Shown: positions 62,888-64,000 of the stretch, in pieces
How the letters are laid out: every line of letters starts with the position of its first letter
How positions within the stretch are numbered: position 1 is the first letter of the stretch
From: Acetobacter garciniae
GTDB lineage: Bacteria > Pseudomonadota > Alphaproteobacteria > Acetobacterales > Acetobacteraceae
Assembly (NCBI RefSeq): GCF_017377735.1
Contig: NZ_JAFVMH010000002.1
Coordinates: 682,001 to 746,000 of the forward strand
Length of the DNA stretch: 64,000 nucleotides
Direction: 5' to 3'
Position numbers and translations under genes: made by a program
The notes under the pieces: generated by a model
Database searches by the model: none
The model's input: the letters and a program-made list of their open reading frames with translations, nothing else
Told to the model about the DNA's origin: nothing

Positions 62888-64000
62888 TCAGTTGTTCATG
62901 GCTTCGAAGAAGTCGTTGTTGGTCTTGCTGTATTTGAGCTTGTCGAGCAGGAAGTCCATGGCGTCCATCGTGCCCATGGGGGCCAGGATGCGGCGCAGCA
63001 CCCACATCTTGGACAGTGTCGCACGATCGACCAGCAGTTCTTCCTTGCGGGTGCCGCTCTTGGTGATGTCGATGGCCGGGAAGGTGCGCTTGTCCGCAAG
63101 CTTGCGGTCCAGCACCAGTTCCGAATTGCCCGTGCCCTTGAATTCCTCGAAAATCACTTCGTCCATACGGCTGCCGGTATCGATCAGCGCGGTGGCGATA
63201 ATGGTCAGGGACCCGCCTTCCTCGATATTACGGGCCGCACCGAAGAAACGCTTGGGGCGCTGCAGGGCGTTGGCATCCACACCGCCGGTCAGCACCTTGC
63301 CCGATGACGGCACGACGGTGTTGTAGGCACGTGCGAGGCGGGTGATGCTATCCAGCAGAATCACCACGTCGCGCTTGTGTTCGACAAGGCGCTTGGCTTT
63401 TTCCAGCACCATTTCCGTCACCTGCACATGGCGGTGGGCGGGTTCATCGAAGGTGGAGGCAATGACCTCGCCCCGCACGGAGCGGGCCATGTCCGTCACT
63501 TCCTCGGGGCGTTCATCGATCAGCAGGACGATCAGGAACACTTCGGGGTGGTTGGCGGTAATGGAGGAGGCAATGCTTTGCAGCATGACCGTTTTGCCCG
63601 AACGCGGCGGTGCCACGATCAGCGCGCGCTGGCCCATGCCAATGGGGGAAACAAGGTCGATCACGCGCGGGGTAAAGTCTTTCTGCGCGCCTTTCTTGCC
63701 CTTTTCGCCCTTGGGCTCGGGGGCTGTTGCCTCGCTCTCCACTTCCATCTGCAGGCGCCGCTCGGGGTAGAGCGGGGTCAGGTTGTCGAAGTTGATACGG
63801 TGGCGCACGGCATCGGGCGGCTCGAAGTTGATCGTGTTGATCTTGAGCATCGAGAAATAGCGTTCGCCGTCGCGCGGGGCGCGAATCTGGCCTTCCACCG
63901 TGTCACCCGTGCGCAGGGCGAAGCGCCGCACCTGGGTGGGGGAGATGTAGATGTCGTCCGGGCCGGGCAGGTAGTTGGATTCGGGCGCACGCAGGTAGCC
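62888..64000 (-). CDS. rho: Transcription termination factor Rho (C-terminal part)
   Basis: The frame is open to the right edge; 370 codons are visible and the N-terminus is outside. Rho is the hexameric RNA helicase that ends transcription. The visible part begins within the RNA-binding domain ([26 protein letters not shown]), then has Walker A ([11 protein letters not shown]), Walker B ([15 protein letters not shown]), and the Q-/R-loop region ([49 protein letters not shown]). A strong terminator lies 3' of it. Confidence 0.97.
   Translation of the reverse strand, partial: GYLRAPESNYLPGPDDIYISPTQVRRFALRTGDTVEGQIRAPRDGERYFSMLKINTINFEPPDAVRHRINFDNLTPLYPERRLQMEVESEATAPEPKGEKGKKGAQKDFTPRVIDLVSPIGMGQRALIVAPPRSGKTVMLQSIASSITANHPEVFLIVLLIDERPEEVTDMARSVRGEVIASTFDEPAHRHVQVTEMVLEKAKRLVEHKRDVVILLDSITRLARAYNTVVPSSGKVLTGGVDANALQRPKRFFGAARNIEEGGSLTIIATALIDTGSRMDEVIFEEFKGTGNSELVLDRKLADKRTFPAIDITKSGTRKEELLVDRATLSKMWVLRRILAPMGTMDAMDFLLDKLKYSKTNNDFFEAMNN

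Noticed and set aside
1-64000. CRISPR array, tRNA, rRNA or prophage
   Set aside because: No regularly spaced repeats, no tRNA cloverleaf and no phage structural or integrase genes were seen. The only mobile traces are the MITE and the palindromic repeats.

Overview
The window looks like a chromosomal segment of an acetic acid bacterium (Acetobacteraceae, most likely Komagataeibacter/Gluconacetobacter; this is inferred from GC-rich codon use and gene content, not from a database match). Alphaproteobacterial marks include a ChvG/ChvI-type two-component pair, a zapA - 6S RNA - 5-formyl-THF cyclo-ligase block, a GTTC-N7-GTTC LexA box in front of dinB, an lnt - HTH regulator pair, an ornithine-lipid acyltransferase (olsB) and an alphaproteobacterial RpoH-like promoter in front of dnaK. 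No rRNA, tRNA, CRISPR array or complete insertion sequence was found.

Layout. 1-5.8 kb: the end of a dsbB-like gene, a 98-bp MITE with TTA target duplication, a large two-domain glycosyltransferase carrying about seven ~43-residue N-terminal modules, a Nudix hydrolase, an aldo/keto reductase and a small protein with an Xis-like HTH and a membrane anchor. 6-12 kb: uvrB, a 2OG-Fe(II) oxygenase and a fused M16 peptidase. 12-15.2 kb: an AT-richer accessory patch with three more surface-polysaccharide-type genes, two of them with the same N-terminal modules. The two glycosyltransferase genes there are bracketed by inverted copies of a palindromic repeat that recurs as a doublet near 37 kb. 15.3-22.9 kb: a FAD oxidoreductase, head-to-head epmB/epmA (EF-P lysylation), two lipoproteins (one Gly/Trp-rich, one FAS1-like), a degenerate ThiE-like protein and a class I aldolase. 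22.9-29.4 kb: zapA/6S/fau, a YmdB-type phosphodiesterase, a HAD protein, pyrD, an unknown gene behind a near-perfect Fur box, and SOS-boxed dinB.

29.5-43.9 kb: ggt-map, dacA, clpS-clpA, a DUF3465 protein, PPK2, YqgE, rapZ, a RidA-like protein lacking the usual Arg, and chvG/chvI. In many alphaproteobacteria hprK sits between chvG and rapZ; here it is absent. 44-53.7 kb: grpE, dnaK, dnaJ, dapB, metK, trmB, purH and an exported protein of unknown function. 53.9-64 kb: glyQS, a DUF2076 protein, the HTH regulator, lnt with a long Pro/Gln insertion, olsB translationally coupled to a Fur-family regulator with altered metal ligands, a TusA-like protein, and the C-terminal part of rho running off the window.

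Most of the window is ordinary housekeeping DNA. No clear new multi-gene system was found. The best leads are the repeat-module glycosyltransferase family with its flanking repeats, the Fur-boxed unknown gene, the divergent Fur-family protein coupled to olsB, the HTH-plus-membrane-anchor protein, and several structured leaders.
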